A stretch of DNA of 64,000 bases from positions 72,125,345-72,189,344 of the forward strand of contig CM075857.1 of NCBI GenBank assembly GCA_037975125.1, read 5' to 3'. Both the position numbers and the translations under genes were made by a program. Position 1 is the stretch's first letter. Each line of letters starts with the position of its first letter. Below, piece after piece: positions 36,754 to 60,924 of the stretch. Origin of the DNA: Latrodectus hesperus. Taxonomy: Eukaryota; Arthropoda; Arachnida; Araneae; Theridiidae. The notes below the pieces were generated by a model that was not told the origin of the DNA, ran no database searches, and saw only the letters and a program-made list of their open reading frames with translations.

Positions 36754-39700
36754 AACATTAAAAATGTTTCCTTTCTTAACAACTTGAAAGAAAGATTATA
36801 TTCTTCATACAGTGTTCTCATTATATTTCATCAAAATATTAACATCTCGAGATACAAGTTGAAATTGCGAAACATTTCTTTTGCTGAGTCTTGGTTCGTC
36901 AAATTGCAACTTTTAACCATTTTACATCCATATGGAAATATCTTTCTTTAAAAAGGCTCCTTAAAGCAAGTCTTTTTTAAAACCAAATGCTATTTTTATG
37001 ATATTAAATGTATTATTTGTTATTAGATTTAAATATTCAAACGTTATATCTTACAAATAAGACAATTTGTTAAAAATTCTGATTCAATAGTTTTACCAAA
37101 TATTTTATTTCTTGAAAACTTTATTTATTTGAAAAAAAATAAGTACAATTTTTGAAATATCAGTGCTACAAAAATGCAAATTTGAATAATTTTGAAATAA
37201 ATTTTATGTTTCACAAGCATTTCCACTTAATCATAGGAATACTTTTTCAAAACATTGTTTCCTATATGATTTATTTATTTCAGTTATTTATATGAAATAA
37301 AGCCTCTTGAGTAAAACTTATTTCCCTTTAAGGGAAAGTTTATCTACTGCTTTTTAGTAAATAGTCTTATAAAAACTATAATAATTTCTTCATCTAATAT
37401 TCTTAATTGTAAACATTTATCTCTGCCATCTGATAGTTATTTATAAGTCATGAAATAAAGTGAATTTTATACAATTTTTTTTCAATTCTTTTAACATGAA
37501 AATCTTCAAATGATTTCAAAATTTTTACTAATTGCATAACCTTAGAAACATATTTAAATATTATATATTTTAAGAACATTATACATTTATATAAAATATT
37601 TAAATTCTTAGATTCTTTTACAAATTTAAAATAAATTTGTTTTACATTTGAAAATAAACTCATTTATTTAGGTTTTATTATTTATTAAATATATAATAAA
37701 TCATCACACAAAACATATGTCCTTAAAGTTCACATTTTAAAGAAATAAAATATTTGCAAAAGGAAATTTAGGCTAACATTATGAAAAACATGCAATTAAT
37801 TTGAATTTATTATTATTTCATTATTTATAATTTTTTTCCTAATTTAAGAAAAATGAAAATAAAAATTTATAAATAAATAACACTACTGTAAACAATTTTC
37901 TTTTTTTCAGTAAGTTTTAGTTTTTGATTTTAAAGAAAAAGAAATTTCATTATTAATTATTTTGAAGTATATTGATTTATAAAATAAAGGTAAACAGTAG
38001 TGGAAAGAATCAAATTGTATTAAAATAATATATACTATTATTATAAATTCAAAAAGCATGTATAGTAACAGTTAAAATAGCATTTTAAAGATTTGTGTAA
38101 TTTAAATTTAATTTTACATGTTTGATGTTCACCAATAAAGTTTTTTTGTTTATTTACCACACTAAGAATGTACTATATCCACATATTTAAGCTAAAAGTT
38201 GTTGTAATTTAAAATTATTTTATATTTTTTCACAAAAGCAATGCAGCCCCAATCTATCGCTTCAAAACATCCAGATTTTCAGTCTGTACACAAGACTTTT
38301 AATTATATTATTCATTGATCTACTTTGTGCATCTTACTGATATGCTTATTATATAACATAATTACAAAGCTCCTAAATTCAAAATGCATCTCTTTTATGT
38401 TTTAAAATTTAAGCAGATTAATAATGATTTCATTAATTTTCGTGTTTACTTTTTCACTTGCCATGAATATAGATTTTCCAATCATTGAACACACTAAGTA
38501 AGCATTTTTCCCGCTAATTATTTTAAATAAAATCTTTTATCGTCTCACAAACAAATATCTAATGGATTTCAGAATTAAAAAAAATTTGTATGTGACAAAT
38601 CAAAGCCATAAAATAGTTTTTCAACACCTTTGATGAATGTTATGGTATTTTTGAAGATATACAACTTTTTTTTTATGTAAGTCTTTAGTTATTCACAAAT
38701 TGTTGTTAATTTAACAATTTTATATTCCCTAAACATACTTTAGTAGAATTTATTATTAATTCTATGGGGCAATACAAGAATTGTAATATTGTATTTCTTT
38801 ATGGGAACAAAGAATTGATTTTTGAAATCTTAAAGAAAAGTTGTCTGAAGGAAAGTGTTTCCTTGTATTTAAAGTAGAACTTTATTGCTTTCAAGAAATT
38901 TTCAAAAATATTGTAACAATAATAAATATCTTATTCATGTACATTCAATTAAAAGTGAATGTCATTTTTTTAATATTTGTGGATACGTTAAATTTCTTTC
39001 TTTAAAATTAAATAAAATTGCTTTTTTAAATAAATAAAATTTGACAAACGTTTTGTTGAACTATTTGCTATAAATACAAATATCTTACATGCTTTTAATT
39101 TAAGAAATTAAGAAATTGTTGAAATTATTGATTTTAATTGAAATTATGTAATAGCTGAATAATTTAAATTAAGAAATTTCATTTATCTCTAATAACATAA
39201 ATTGTATTCCATTTTATTAAATTCATTTGAGAAACTGAACTAAGTTAAATGGGTGATTACATTTGGAAAATATTAATAATTGTCACACTATTAACAAATT
39301 TTATAACTCATTATAACTTTTCCTATAAATTTAAAGAAAATATTTACCTAAAATATATTTATTTAGTGGACATGTGAACTTCAAATGAAACTAATTTAAA
39401 TAATCTTATTTTCTAATTAAACGCGCATCCATATGATATACTCATATTTTCATACATCTACGTAGTCCTATTCTTGCACATCTACATCAAATATTTATTC
39501 CGTCACATTCTAAAATACTCTTAAATATTAATTTCTACCAATATAATCTACAAATGCTTTGGAAATATGCAGTGGACAACTTAAAGATCTTTAATATCTT
39601 CGGTGTAAATATATTTCAAGAAACTTTCATAAATAGCGGACCTCCAGGGAAGAAATGCAAAACACTGACCTGACACTTAAACATTTAGTAATCTATTAAG

Positions 39701-40255
39701 AAGGCAAAATAGCAGCATCCACCTTCCATTATTCAACATTAGTTGAAATCGAATTGGACACCGTATCTTGCGAAAGACTTACGTTGTATTTTCCGGTGGT
39801 TACTATCACAAATACTGTAGATGTCCAATGATGTTTGTTTTCGGTGATGAAAGAAAAAAACCGTATTTTTATTATGCAATGGCCGTTGTTAAAAATATTA
39901 AAACGCTTCTAGTTTTGATGAGATTCATTAATAACATATATATTTTCAAGCAAAGTATCTAATTGCACTAAAAATTAAGAGTAATTATATCGCCAATTTT
40001 GTAATAATGTCGCGTACATTCATTTATACAATTTATGTAAAACTAAGATTTTTATTGTGTTCAAAGTTGACATTTGTGAATACTTTATTAGGTCTCAAAC
40101 ATCTACGCAAGTTTTTATTTATGAAATTCAATATTTATTTACGAAAAAAATTAGCGACAGAATTTTATCATTAAAAATGGTGTACCTAATTTTCACATGA
40201 AGGTAATAAATATTCACAAATGCTTAGAATGACTGCTAGTTTTCCATTCACACAC
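36754..40255. other. AT-rich DNA, no gene seen
   Basis: Only short chance frames. A 64-codon frame at 39768-39962 lies in a slightly GC-richer patch (about 39630-39930) without recognisable motifs. Confidence 0.6.
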
Positions 40256-40291
40256 ATTGCGCAAAATTGCATAATTTGCGCAATTGCGCAC
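40256..40291. promoter_or_regulatory. Cluster of TTGCGCAA-type palindromes
   Basis: ATTGCGCAAA (40256-40265), TTTGCGCAAT (40275-40284) and ATTGCGCAC (40283-40291) lie within 36 bp. The first two are inverted copies separated by 9 bases. ATTGCGCAAT is the textbook C/EBP bZIP site, so this could bind such a factor. It could equally be a chance or repeat-derived cluster. No gene is visible nearby. Confidence 0.35.
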
Positions 40292-40885
40292 ATTTGACAA
40301 TTTGATTGCTCAATTTGACACAAATTGCGTTATATTGCATAAACAGTTGAAATCTATGTCTTCTTTAATATATTTAAGGAAATTTAAATTTATCACATTT
40401 TTTAGTTAAGTTTTCAGTAAAATACGCCAAATGTCATAAAAGTCATCTCTTCTAATACTAAAAAGAAATTTAATGAGTGAGAAAATGGAAAATCTATTTT
40501 TAATCAATTTGTGTGTTGTGAAGATTACTGGCTGGGATCCTTCCCTGAGTATTGTTCATAACTTTTATATATATGATTATTCATTTTTTGAAGGATGGAC
40601 TTAGTATGTGTTCATATGTAGCACATACTTTTATAAATATGCTTGAAAATATTGTTCTTTGTTGTATTTCATAGTTGTAAGACTTTAGATTTTATTGGCA
40701 ATTTCTTTTGACTTAATATGAAGTGAGGATATTTCTATTATTGTTAAAAGATATATATTGTAGAATTTGTGTATTATTTATATAGGTGCAAACCAGGATA
40801 TTTGTTTGATTTTCTTTCAACATAAATATGAATTTAAATTCTTCAATAAATTTTTAAATTTAATTCATTTTCAAATGAAATTTTA

Positions 40886-41160
40886 GCCGACCAACTTCTT
40901 CAGCGTGTCTGACTGCTGATACGGAGGTCCTGGATTTGAATCCCGGTTCAGGCTTGGATGTACTTTCTCTGTCTATCTATACTGTCTTTGTTCTTTCCTT
41001 GTATGAACGGATTGTGAATGGTTGCCTACCCTATAAGCGGGTACCTATAGCATATGTGTACTGAGGAAGTCGGACTCCACATCTAAATATGGTTCAGTTG
41101 GAAAAGTATAGCAGCGCACCTCATATTGCAAGCCTAGCTGGCACACGACAACAACAATAC
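40886..41160 (+). mobile_element. tRNA-derived SINE, about 275 bp, with target-site duplication
   Basis: The head begins GCCGACCAACTTCTTCAGCG, and a B-box-like GGATTTGAATCCCGG lies at about 40931-40945. The A-box is decayed. The body contains TGGTTGCCTACCCTATAAGC. The 3' end is ACAACAACAATAC. GAAATTT flanks both ends (40877-40883 and 41161-41167), a plausible 7-bp target-site duplication. Confidence 0.8.
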
Positions 41161-41167
41161 GAAATTT

Positions 41168-43590
41168 CTATATATTATAGTATAGTCTTCTATTTATTTT
41201 GAATTTCATATACATTTTATGTTCTCATAATTGAATAACATTAGAAAACAAATATTTCATAATAACTATGGTGCTTAAAACTGTTTACTAAAAATCATTT
41301 ACTCAACTATTAGCACAGGTATATAACGTAGGTGAATTTCAAAATGATAAATCAAAAATTATAATTCATTAACCATCACACAAAACTCATGGCATTAGGT
41401 TATGCGTTTTTTTATTATTTTTATCTTTATTTATTTATTTTTTACTACTTTTTCGTACCTCGTTAAACTAAACAAAAGCTTAAAATTTATGCAAACATAT
41501 TTTTCAGCGTATAAAATTTTTTATAATAAAAAACTATATAAAGAAAAGTTTTCTCCCATGATATTAATGGACAAATAAAATGTATCATTAATATGCAAAT
41601 TGAGCTACTCTCGACGTTGTTAGATGCCAATGTCTAAAATTTTAACTAGGAAGATTCCTATGAATAAGATCTCCATAAATAACAATCAATTTTGGGAAAG
41701 AATCAATAGATAGGATTAAAAAGATATTTATAAAATTATAAGATTCTTTTTTGAATTTATAGTGGCTTTATAAATAAAGTTTTGACATTCAGCAAATTAT
41801 ATAATTTGATTAGAAGCATCTTAAATGAGGAAAATGGTTGATATAAAAATATTAATAAAATTCAGAAAATTATATATAAATTCAAAATAAATAGATTAAA
41901 ATTAAAGAAAAGTATTTATATTTTTTGAAATGCTGTAAAATTAATTGTTATTTGTTAAATCTGTTGGTATTTGCTAAATTTTAATAATAAAAGTGTTGTT
42001 ATTTGTTAAAGAGAATTTAACAAAAACTTTTTGTTTCTTTCAATCACACACTCATTGTATAAATAAAATATAGTTATTTTATTCTTATTCAGGATTAATA
42101 TGTGTATCTTATTTTTTTTATATATATCCAAATTATATATTCAAAATTCATAACGCGATGAAAATTAATTAAATGAAAACTCAAATCACAAATATGGCAA
42201 ATGACATCTTATAAAAAAACTATTTCAAAATAGTACCGTGAAGATAAATTCAAAAATTACATTACATTCCTTATGGCTAAGTTATTGAATTAAAAAAGGA
42301 ATATAATAAAAATGTAATTAAATTCAGACAATGAATACTATTATTCTTGTAAAATTTCTATACTATACTCAATTGTCAAAAATTACTACTATTGTTAAAA
42401 AAATGTGATAATTAATTGTACAAATATTTTCTTAAGACGTTTGGGAGAAAAAGAAAGAAAATATCTTGCAAATACTGAAATTATGTTGAAAATTTCATTT
42501 TACAAAAAGATTCTAATTTTCAATTGCATTTAATTATTTTTACCAATATAATATTTAATATAATGATTGATATTTTGTTTTTATCTCTTGAAGAAAAAAT
42601 ATTGTAAATTAATTCCATGTTGTCATTAAATAAATTATTCATTGAATAAGATGTAAAAAAAAATAGCAGACAATAATTTTTAAAATTTTACTGAACAATG
42701 AAATTAAATTACTTCAGAACTTAAAAGAATTGATTTTAATTATGTCTTATAATTAAACTACAGGATATTTTTTATCATAATAACGTTAGAGACCCTAAAA
42801 AAATCAGTATCTTCAAAAATTATATTTTACTATGTTGCTTTATATTACAATATCAGAAACGTTTATGCAAATTAGGAAAATTCTTCGTATTTCTTTCACC
42901 ATTCAAGTCTTTTGAAATGCATCTAAACAATAAGTACTAAAATATTATGCATTATTTGGTTATAGAATATTTGTAAATTTCAGTCTTAAGTAATATGTGA
43001 AACACATGAAGAAAATTATTTTATTTGTTAAACTTTAAAATTATAATAAATTTTAAACTCATATTGTTAAGATAAATATCTATGGTCTATTAATTCTCAA
43101 AAATTACATATTCTAGATGGACAGAAAAGTAATTTCTACCCTATTGACTATCAAAAGGCAATATAACAGTTTTGTATACATTTATAAAGTTTTATAAACT
43201 AAAATTGAGATTTAATATCTCAATACTAAATAAAGATTTATAATTTGCTACTTAAAAAACAATTTTCATTTACTCTAAATCTACAAAAGTCTAAGAATAC
43301 ACCTATAATTAACTAACTAGCAATGACATTTTAAACATCTAAATATTTTATATGACATTATCAAAATAATGCAAGGATTAAAAAAAAATCCAAATCAATC
43401 AATTTTAAAAATTATTAAGATTCTTTAAGGTAATTATGTAACTATCAAATTACTGAATGTCGGTGAGCAGAAATATATCATGACTTGATTTGTATGATTA
43501 ATTATGAATGCTAAAAAAATAAAACTTATTTAAGTAAATATTTTCATGATTTAATGTTGTTAAAAAAACTTGTCGTGGCAAAATAATCCC
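41168..43590. other. AT-rich DNA, no gene seen
   Basis: Uniformly AT-rich with no supported feature. Confidence 0.65.

Positions 43591-49088
<5,498 letters not shown>

Positions 49089-49150
<62 letters not shown>
49089..49150. repeat. (TA)n microsatellite, 62 bp
   Basis: Pure TA run. Confidence 0.97.
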
Positions 49151-51302
<2,152 letters not shown>

Positions 51303-52579
51303 AAATGCATCATGATTTTATTAAACAAAATTAAAATAATATTAAAGAAGTTTTTGTTAATTTAACAATAATTTAAAACCATAACAGAATATAAAATTTT
51401 GCTTTTTTAATCGAAGTATATTTAATTGCTTTATATTATACGATATGAATTATTTCATCATAATAATAAATAATATCAATAATCTTTAATATTTCAAATC
51501 CTTATATTTTTCTAGTAATAAATATGTGTAGTATGAGAAACACACACACAGGGAGAGATGTAATAACTCTTTTCTTTTTGAATAGGAATAACATTGAATT
51601 TTACAGGAAGGAAATTTAAATTATATAAATTCCTGTTATTGTTTAACTCACAAACTGAAATCTAAAAATTTTATTCAACAAAAATATTTCTTAGAGTTAT
51701 TGTTGACAAATGAGATGTATACCATATATCAGAGTGTTGTATTACTGTGTATGCCAAATATGCATTTAAATTTTAAATTTCATACCAACTCTACCAAAGC
51801 AAATAAAAAATAAATAAAAATACTTTTTAAATATTAAAGATCGTATATTTATTAAAAATATTAATCACAGAATTCACAAATTCAAAACACAAAAATTCAT
51901 CACAGAATTGCTCTAGATTTAATTCTCTAAAAGTAGAATCATTTCTTCGTTGTACTGAATATCATAGCAATTATGCAAGATATAGATTAGTCAATAAAGA
52001 TGAATGCTTTGCTTTTACTATTTTAATATATAATTGCCAAGCATAAATTACTTTTCTATTTAGAGAATTTCTTCTTAAAATTACCGGATATATGTACGAA
52101 GAAAATGACATATCTTGAAATAATGATCTGAAATCGTTTCCTTCTGGAATGAGATTGCGAAAACTTATTTAATAAATGTTTATAAACTTCTGTAATTTTA
52201 GTAACTGCCACTAAAAGAGCTGGGAGTAAAATCTTTCTTTAAAAGAATAACCTAATCTTCTTTCTGAGTGCTTCTGATGAAATCTTTCGGCAAAATCCCA
52301 TACTAGAAGAAATCCCATACATGCCTAGAATAAATCATAACAATGCTAACTTAAGAGAAAGAGAGATTAATCTCTTTTATAAATAGAATATAATAAATGA
52401 CATCTAATTTTCTAGTGAAATGTAACAAGTAGTACTTGACGTCAAGTGTATAAAACAATTTATTATGTATATTTAGATTATAATTTTCTCACAATAGCTA
52501 ATGTAAGACGTTCAAATAAAAACATGGTATTTACATCTATTATACTTCTTGAAAATAAATCATTCAATTGCTGAAATTA
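51303..52579. other. AT-rich DNA, no gene seen
   Basis: No supported feature. A short ACACACACACA run lies at about 51540. Confidence 0.65.
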
Positions 52580-52905
52580 TACACTGCTGGCCACACAAAC
52601 TGCAACACCAAAAAAGACAAGAAATATCAAAAAAAAATTATTTTATAGATAGCATGTTGACTAAGTATCAAATGATTAAATTTATAGACTTATGTGAATT
52701 TTAGTTCCCACCAAAATCAGTAAAAGTTTTGCGGACAGACCACTGTGCTGTAAACTGCGTCGAATGGTACGCATTGACACTGGATGATATGTTATAGACT
52801 GTATGTGCTGTGCTGTGGTTTGTGATGTGGCTGAGCAATCCGTTACTGCCATGCTCAAATTTTGCCTGTCATCAAGTAAAGTGGTGCACTGAAGTGAATC
52901 CGATC
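52580..52905 (-). mobile_element. Tc1-like transposon fragment, internally deleted
   Basis: The left edge (52581-52608) reads CACTGCTGGCCACACAAACT and GCAACACC, resembling terminal repeats of arthropod Tc1-like elements. Minus-strand translation of about 52905-52690 gives the N-terminal DNA-binding half of a Tc1-type transposase, including SATSQTTAQHIQSI and HPVSMRTIRRSLQHSGLSAK. That motif would recognise the inverted repeats. It is joined to the terminal repeat after only about 100 bp, so the catalytic half (roughly 700 bp) is missing. I see no matching terminal repeat on the right. A dead, non-coding remnant; the plus-strand frame over it is a shadow. Confidence 0.75.
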
Positions 52906-54920
52906 AAACATGATCACATCTCCCAAAATTTTGTTTTTATTTCTACTTATAATATTGTGTGTACTTATGATCTTAACAGATATTTTTTTAAAATAACTGT
53001 TGAAATTACAAAATTTAAAATTGGAGTTTCAAATTTTGAAAACACCATTGCAATTAAAACCCGAACTTTAAAAAAATTAATGAAAATATTTATTGATCAA
53101 TTTCTTATTTATATTCATTACCATTAGAAACTGTTATTTAAATTAAAATGTTTAAACTAGCAAGCAACATCCAATTAATTATATTTGAAAGTGCTTTTAA
53201 TCAAATTAAGAACAGATGGCAAACATGTATCCAGATTTTTCATTGAAAACAGGGTATACTAGGGACATATAAACAGGGAAAACAGGGTATTGAAAACAGG
53301 GTATATTTTTCGAAAACCATTATCGCAAAACTTCTAATTATTAAAATAAAGAATACAATACTATTTTTGTCCACAACATTTCTTAATGTTTCTGAAGACA
53401 ATCATTTAATGTATTGGAGAGAAATATAGGAATATTCAGCTTATTTCTCTGATATTTGCAAAATGTGTGTGTGTTTAAATATATTATATTATGAATTATC
53501 TAATATTCATAACAATATAATATCTAGGAAAATAATCTAAGGAAGATTGCGTTGAAATTAAACAATGGCAAAAATTTGCAATTCGAAAAATCCATTCAAC
53601 CATGTATCTACAAAAATGCCTTACAAAAATTTATTTAATGCGATAAGGCAAAAATGAGGAGATTCAATAAAAATGAAATATGAACTGCATTTACTTCAAA
53701 AAATTAAATTTTGGATTTTTTTAAAGTTGATCGTGTTATAGGTAACAAAACAAATATTCAAAACTTTTAATCATACAAAGTAGATATGTCACAAGATTTT
53801 ATAAGAAAATAAAAAAGTATTTTGACTCTGAAAAAAATGTTGAAAAATTGATTTTTATGCATATTTGTGATTTATTTCTAAAATGTGAATTATGCTAAAT
53901 AACCTGCATTCATTTGTCAAATATATTATTTATTTTTTACTAAGATATTTACTTTCATGAACATCCAAGAACTGCTATGATAAATGAGTTTTTATGTGTT
54001 ACATTTTATCAAATTTATTTGCACTGTTTTGTTTATTGAGGGAATTTGTTAAATTACTTTTATCTTAACAATTGTTATTCTTTTTTGCACATCTTGCTAA
54101 AATGCAGATTAATGATATTATTTGAGAAAAACATTATCTACATTTTTGTTTTGCTCACTAAATTACAATTGCATTCAGTGAATTTAAAATTATTTTACTT
54201 ATTCTAAAAGTGTTTAATGTTTTAAGTATATTGCGTAGAAAATATTTTGCTGAAAATATTCTCTTTCAATGCTTGCTCTAAATACACCACATTCTTAAGA
54301 ATTCATGAATAATAAATGATATTGCATTTCCCAAATGTGAAAGTTTTACAAAACATATTACTTCCATCTATTGGATATTTTATGGCTAAACAATTTTTCC
54401 AGCCTTTGTATAAAAATTATGTGCTACATATAACATATATAAAACTTTTATCAATAATATAAAATTAATGTTATGTTTATAATTACTGCAGTAATAAATT
54501 AAATATGTTAATCTTGTTTAAGAGCTTTTAATCAATTTTTAAGCAAATTTAGATAAATTCGAAGTAAAATTATATAAAAATATTACATATCATGAATATA
54601 GTGTAACGATTCATCACCTTATGATCCTAAAATTAACGATTCATATTTTTATTTCTTAATTACTTATATTTAAAGTTTGTATGAGAAGAAATACATCGAA
54701 ACTTTTAATACCAAAAAGATTCTCAAAAAATATGTAATTTTTTTTTAATTTTCCCTATATAGAAGAACACAAGCAATAAAAAAAATTAATGTATAAATAA
54801 CTTTACCTAAATATTTTTTTTTTGATTTTGCCACTGTATTTCTTACCAAATTGTTAGATTAATATTGAAATATGTAATATGGTAATATTTAAAAATAATT
54901 GAAACAATTCTGTATATATA
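52906..54920. other. AT-rich DNA with a small minisatellite-like cluster
   Basis: AAAACAGGGTAT occurs three times within 53246-53304 (at 53246, 53279 and 53293), and the longer TTGAAAACAGGGTATA occurs twice, so a short stretch was duplicated. Nothing else is supported. Confidence 0.6.
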
Positions 54921-55380
<460 letters not shown>

Positions 55381-56808
55381 CTAGGCATTATTCCGGTATA
55401 ATTATGTTTATACACATTTCAATTTGAAGAATTTATTAGATTAAATACTGCTTATTTTCGAAATTGATTTATTGTTTTCGAAGTATAAGAATTTGTTTTG
55501 TTGTAGATGGATATTGTTTGTTTTCTGTAACACTTTAAATTAGCTTTTTTAAATATTAATATTAAAATTATATTTTAAAATAGGAAATTACAATCAAAAA
55601 TAAATACATAATCTTTTTAGGAATTCATAAATATTTAAAATGCACAATGATTTAAACAAGTAAAACAACATGTACAGAATTACTGCAGTATAAAATGACA
55701 TAAAATATAAGTTCTCTAATCAACAAATACTATTTAAGAGTCATTCTATTTTTCATTTGGTAAGCACAAAACTCACTTTCACTGAAATCAATACTTACAG
55801 CAGAAGATAAAGGTAATTCATAAAAGCATTAAGCTTGACTTTTAAAATTTTAAAACATTTTTTATAATGAATCTATATAATGGAACAAGATTTATTTTGG
55901 GGAGCACGAAAAGAATATTAAAATATTTCAATCATCTTTAAAAACGTATTTTTGTTCGAAATATTTTCAGTTTTGACAGTTGTGATTGAACATTCTACGT
56001 TCAATTCTGTTCCAGATCCTCAAATTTTTACTTCCACGATAATAAATTTTGTATATTCTAGCATATTATTTACTATCATAATAACATATTTATATTGAAT
56101 ATAACTGTTTGGTAAGAAGCTTGTATATGTAACTTCTTACCAGAAATTATGTTAATAATACATTAGTCTCTTAAATATATTCGTCTAAAAATATTGGTCT
56201 TATGCAATTTTTCTGGTTAAATATTTAATTTGTGTGTGTGTTTTAAAGCATCTCACATTCTTTATGATATTTTTTTAATTCAAAACTTACTAAATTTTTG
56301 TTTCGATAAATTTAAATTTTGGATATAATATTAATATTACTGTTACTTACTGGCTTTTTGATAAAATGCGGTTACTTCTTGAATGCTATCAATTAAATAT
56401 ATATATTATTTATATGTTATTGTACATCATTTTACTTTACAGGCTTATCAAAATTTTTGATATATAAGTCTTGATCATTCAATAATATGAATAACTAATA
56501 ATAAAATTATTTTCATTTTACACAATATTTTTCATCAAATATGTTATACAAGTTCTTCCATGTCTCTCTAAATATTCAATAAATACAAATAATTCAGCAG
56601 AAAATATTAATGTTACTAACAATATATTAGTTTGACAGCTCAGTTCCCTCCATTTCTTTAAATTGGGAAAATCTGTATGACATTAAATATTTTGGCATGA
56701 AGTTGTGTATCATTCGAAAGAGAATATATTGTTCCACCTAAGTTTATGTTTCATTGTTACTAAGATACATTTTCTTGCTATTTACAAATCATTAACACAG
56801 TTTAGAAG
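55381..56808. other. AT-rich DNA, no gene seen
   Basis: No supported feature. Confidence 0.65.
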
Positions 56809-57380
56809 AATGAACATTTTCGACGTTACCTTCTTTTTGCCTTTGCTTAAGGTTTTAAGGGCGCAGAAGCTGCTCGCAACATTTGTGCTATGTAAACAAG
56901 TGACCCTAAGTGCGAAACAGGACGCTCATTTGCGTAAATTGATGTTATGCGTATGGTGAGATTGAGAAAAGATTCTCCGTTTCAAATTGCTTGAAATGAA
57001 TCAAATGATCAACACGGCACTCTATGTGCAATGGAAAGACTCAACATGGCTATTCAACAGAAAATACCTAATAAGTACCATGGTGTTTCTCTACTGCACG
57101 GCAACACTCGCCTTCATATCACCAATATGTACAAGGAAAACATTCAAACTCATGGTTGGATTGCCACACTCACCTTACTCTTCCGATTTGACACCAATGG
57201 TTTTTCACCTCCTTTCATCTCTTACAAATGCTTTACGGGGAGTTTGATTCAATACTGGTGCAGAAATGAGAGCTTGGTTAGATGATATTTTCTAGTCTCA
57301 CACAGGTGAATTCTATTAACGAGGTATTGAAAAAATTATTGAACGTTGAGAAAACCTTAAAACAACAAAAGAGAGTACAT
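56809..57380 (+). pseudogene. Mariner (D34D-type) transposase relic
   Basis: The plus strand encodes the mariner N-terminal motif GAEAARNICAM (56860-56892). After stop codons and frame changes come AMERLNMAIQQK (about 57026-57062), LLHGNTRLHI (mariner HDNARPHT region), PHSPYSSDLTPMVFHLL (mariner HPPYSPDLAPSDYHLF region) and GEFY-RGIEKIIER (mariner FYERGIMKLPERW region). The order agrees with a mariner transposase, but most of the centre, including the first catalytic Asp region, is missing. The second Asp is Gly (HGN) and the third is Val. This is a different, older lineage than copies A and B. I could not identify terminal repeats. Confidence 0.8.
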
Positions 57381-60696
<3,316 letters not shown>

Positions 60697-60727
60697 TATA
60701 TATAGCTCTTAGTATTTACATATTTAG

Positions 60728-60924
60728 CGCTATGAATGGTGAAGGTAATGACATCTTATGAAATGAGGCAACCATTAGGTGGTGCCATCTTTGTCCCTAA
60801 AGTGAAGGGATATAAAAGACAAATACAGAGAAGGAAACAAGCATCCATGCCCAACTAGGATTCGAATTTGTAATCTATTGCTACAAAGTTGGGTATGTTT
60901 ACCACTCCGCCATCGGTCGGCTGC
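60728..60924 (-). mobile_element. tRNA-derived SINE, diverged
   Basis: Reading right to left, the head contains GCCGACCGATGGCGGAGTGG with an A-box-like TGGCGGAGTGG (60904-60914, complement) and AATTCGAATCCTAGTTGGGC with a decayed B-box. The body is short and no clear tail is seen at the left edge. The head matches the SINE at 54.9 kb; the body differs. Confidence 0.8.

Noticed and set aside
52810..53127. 105-codon plus-strand frame
   Set aside because: Its first part is antisense to the Tc1-like transposase fragment and the rest is AT-rich without motifs.
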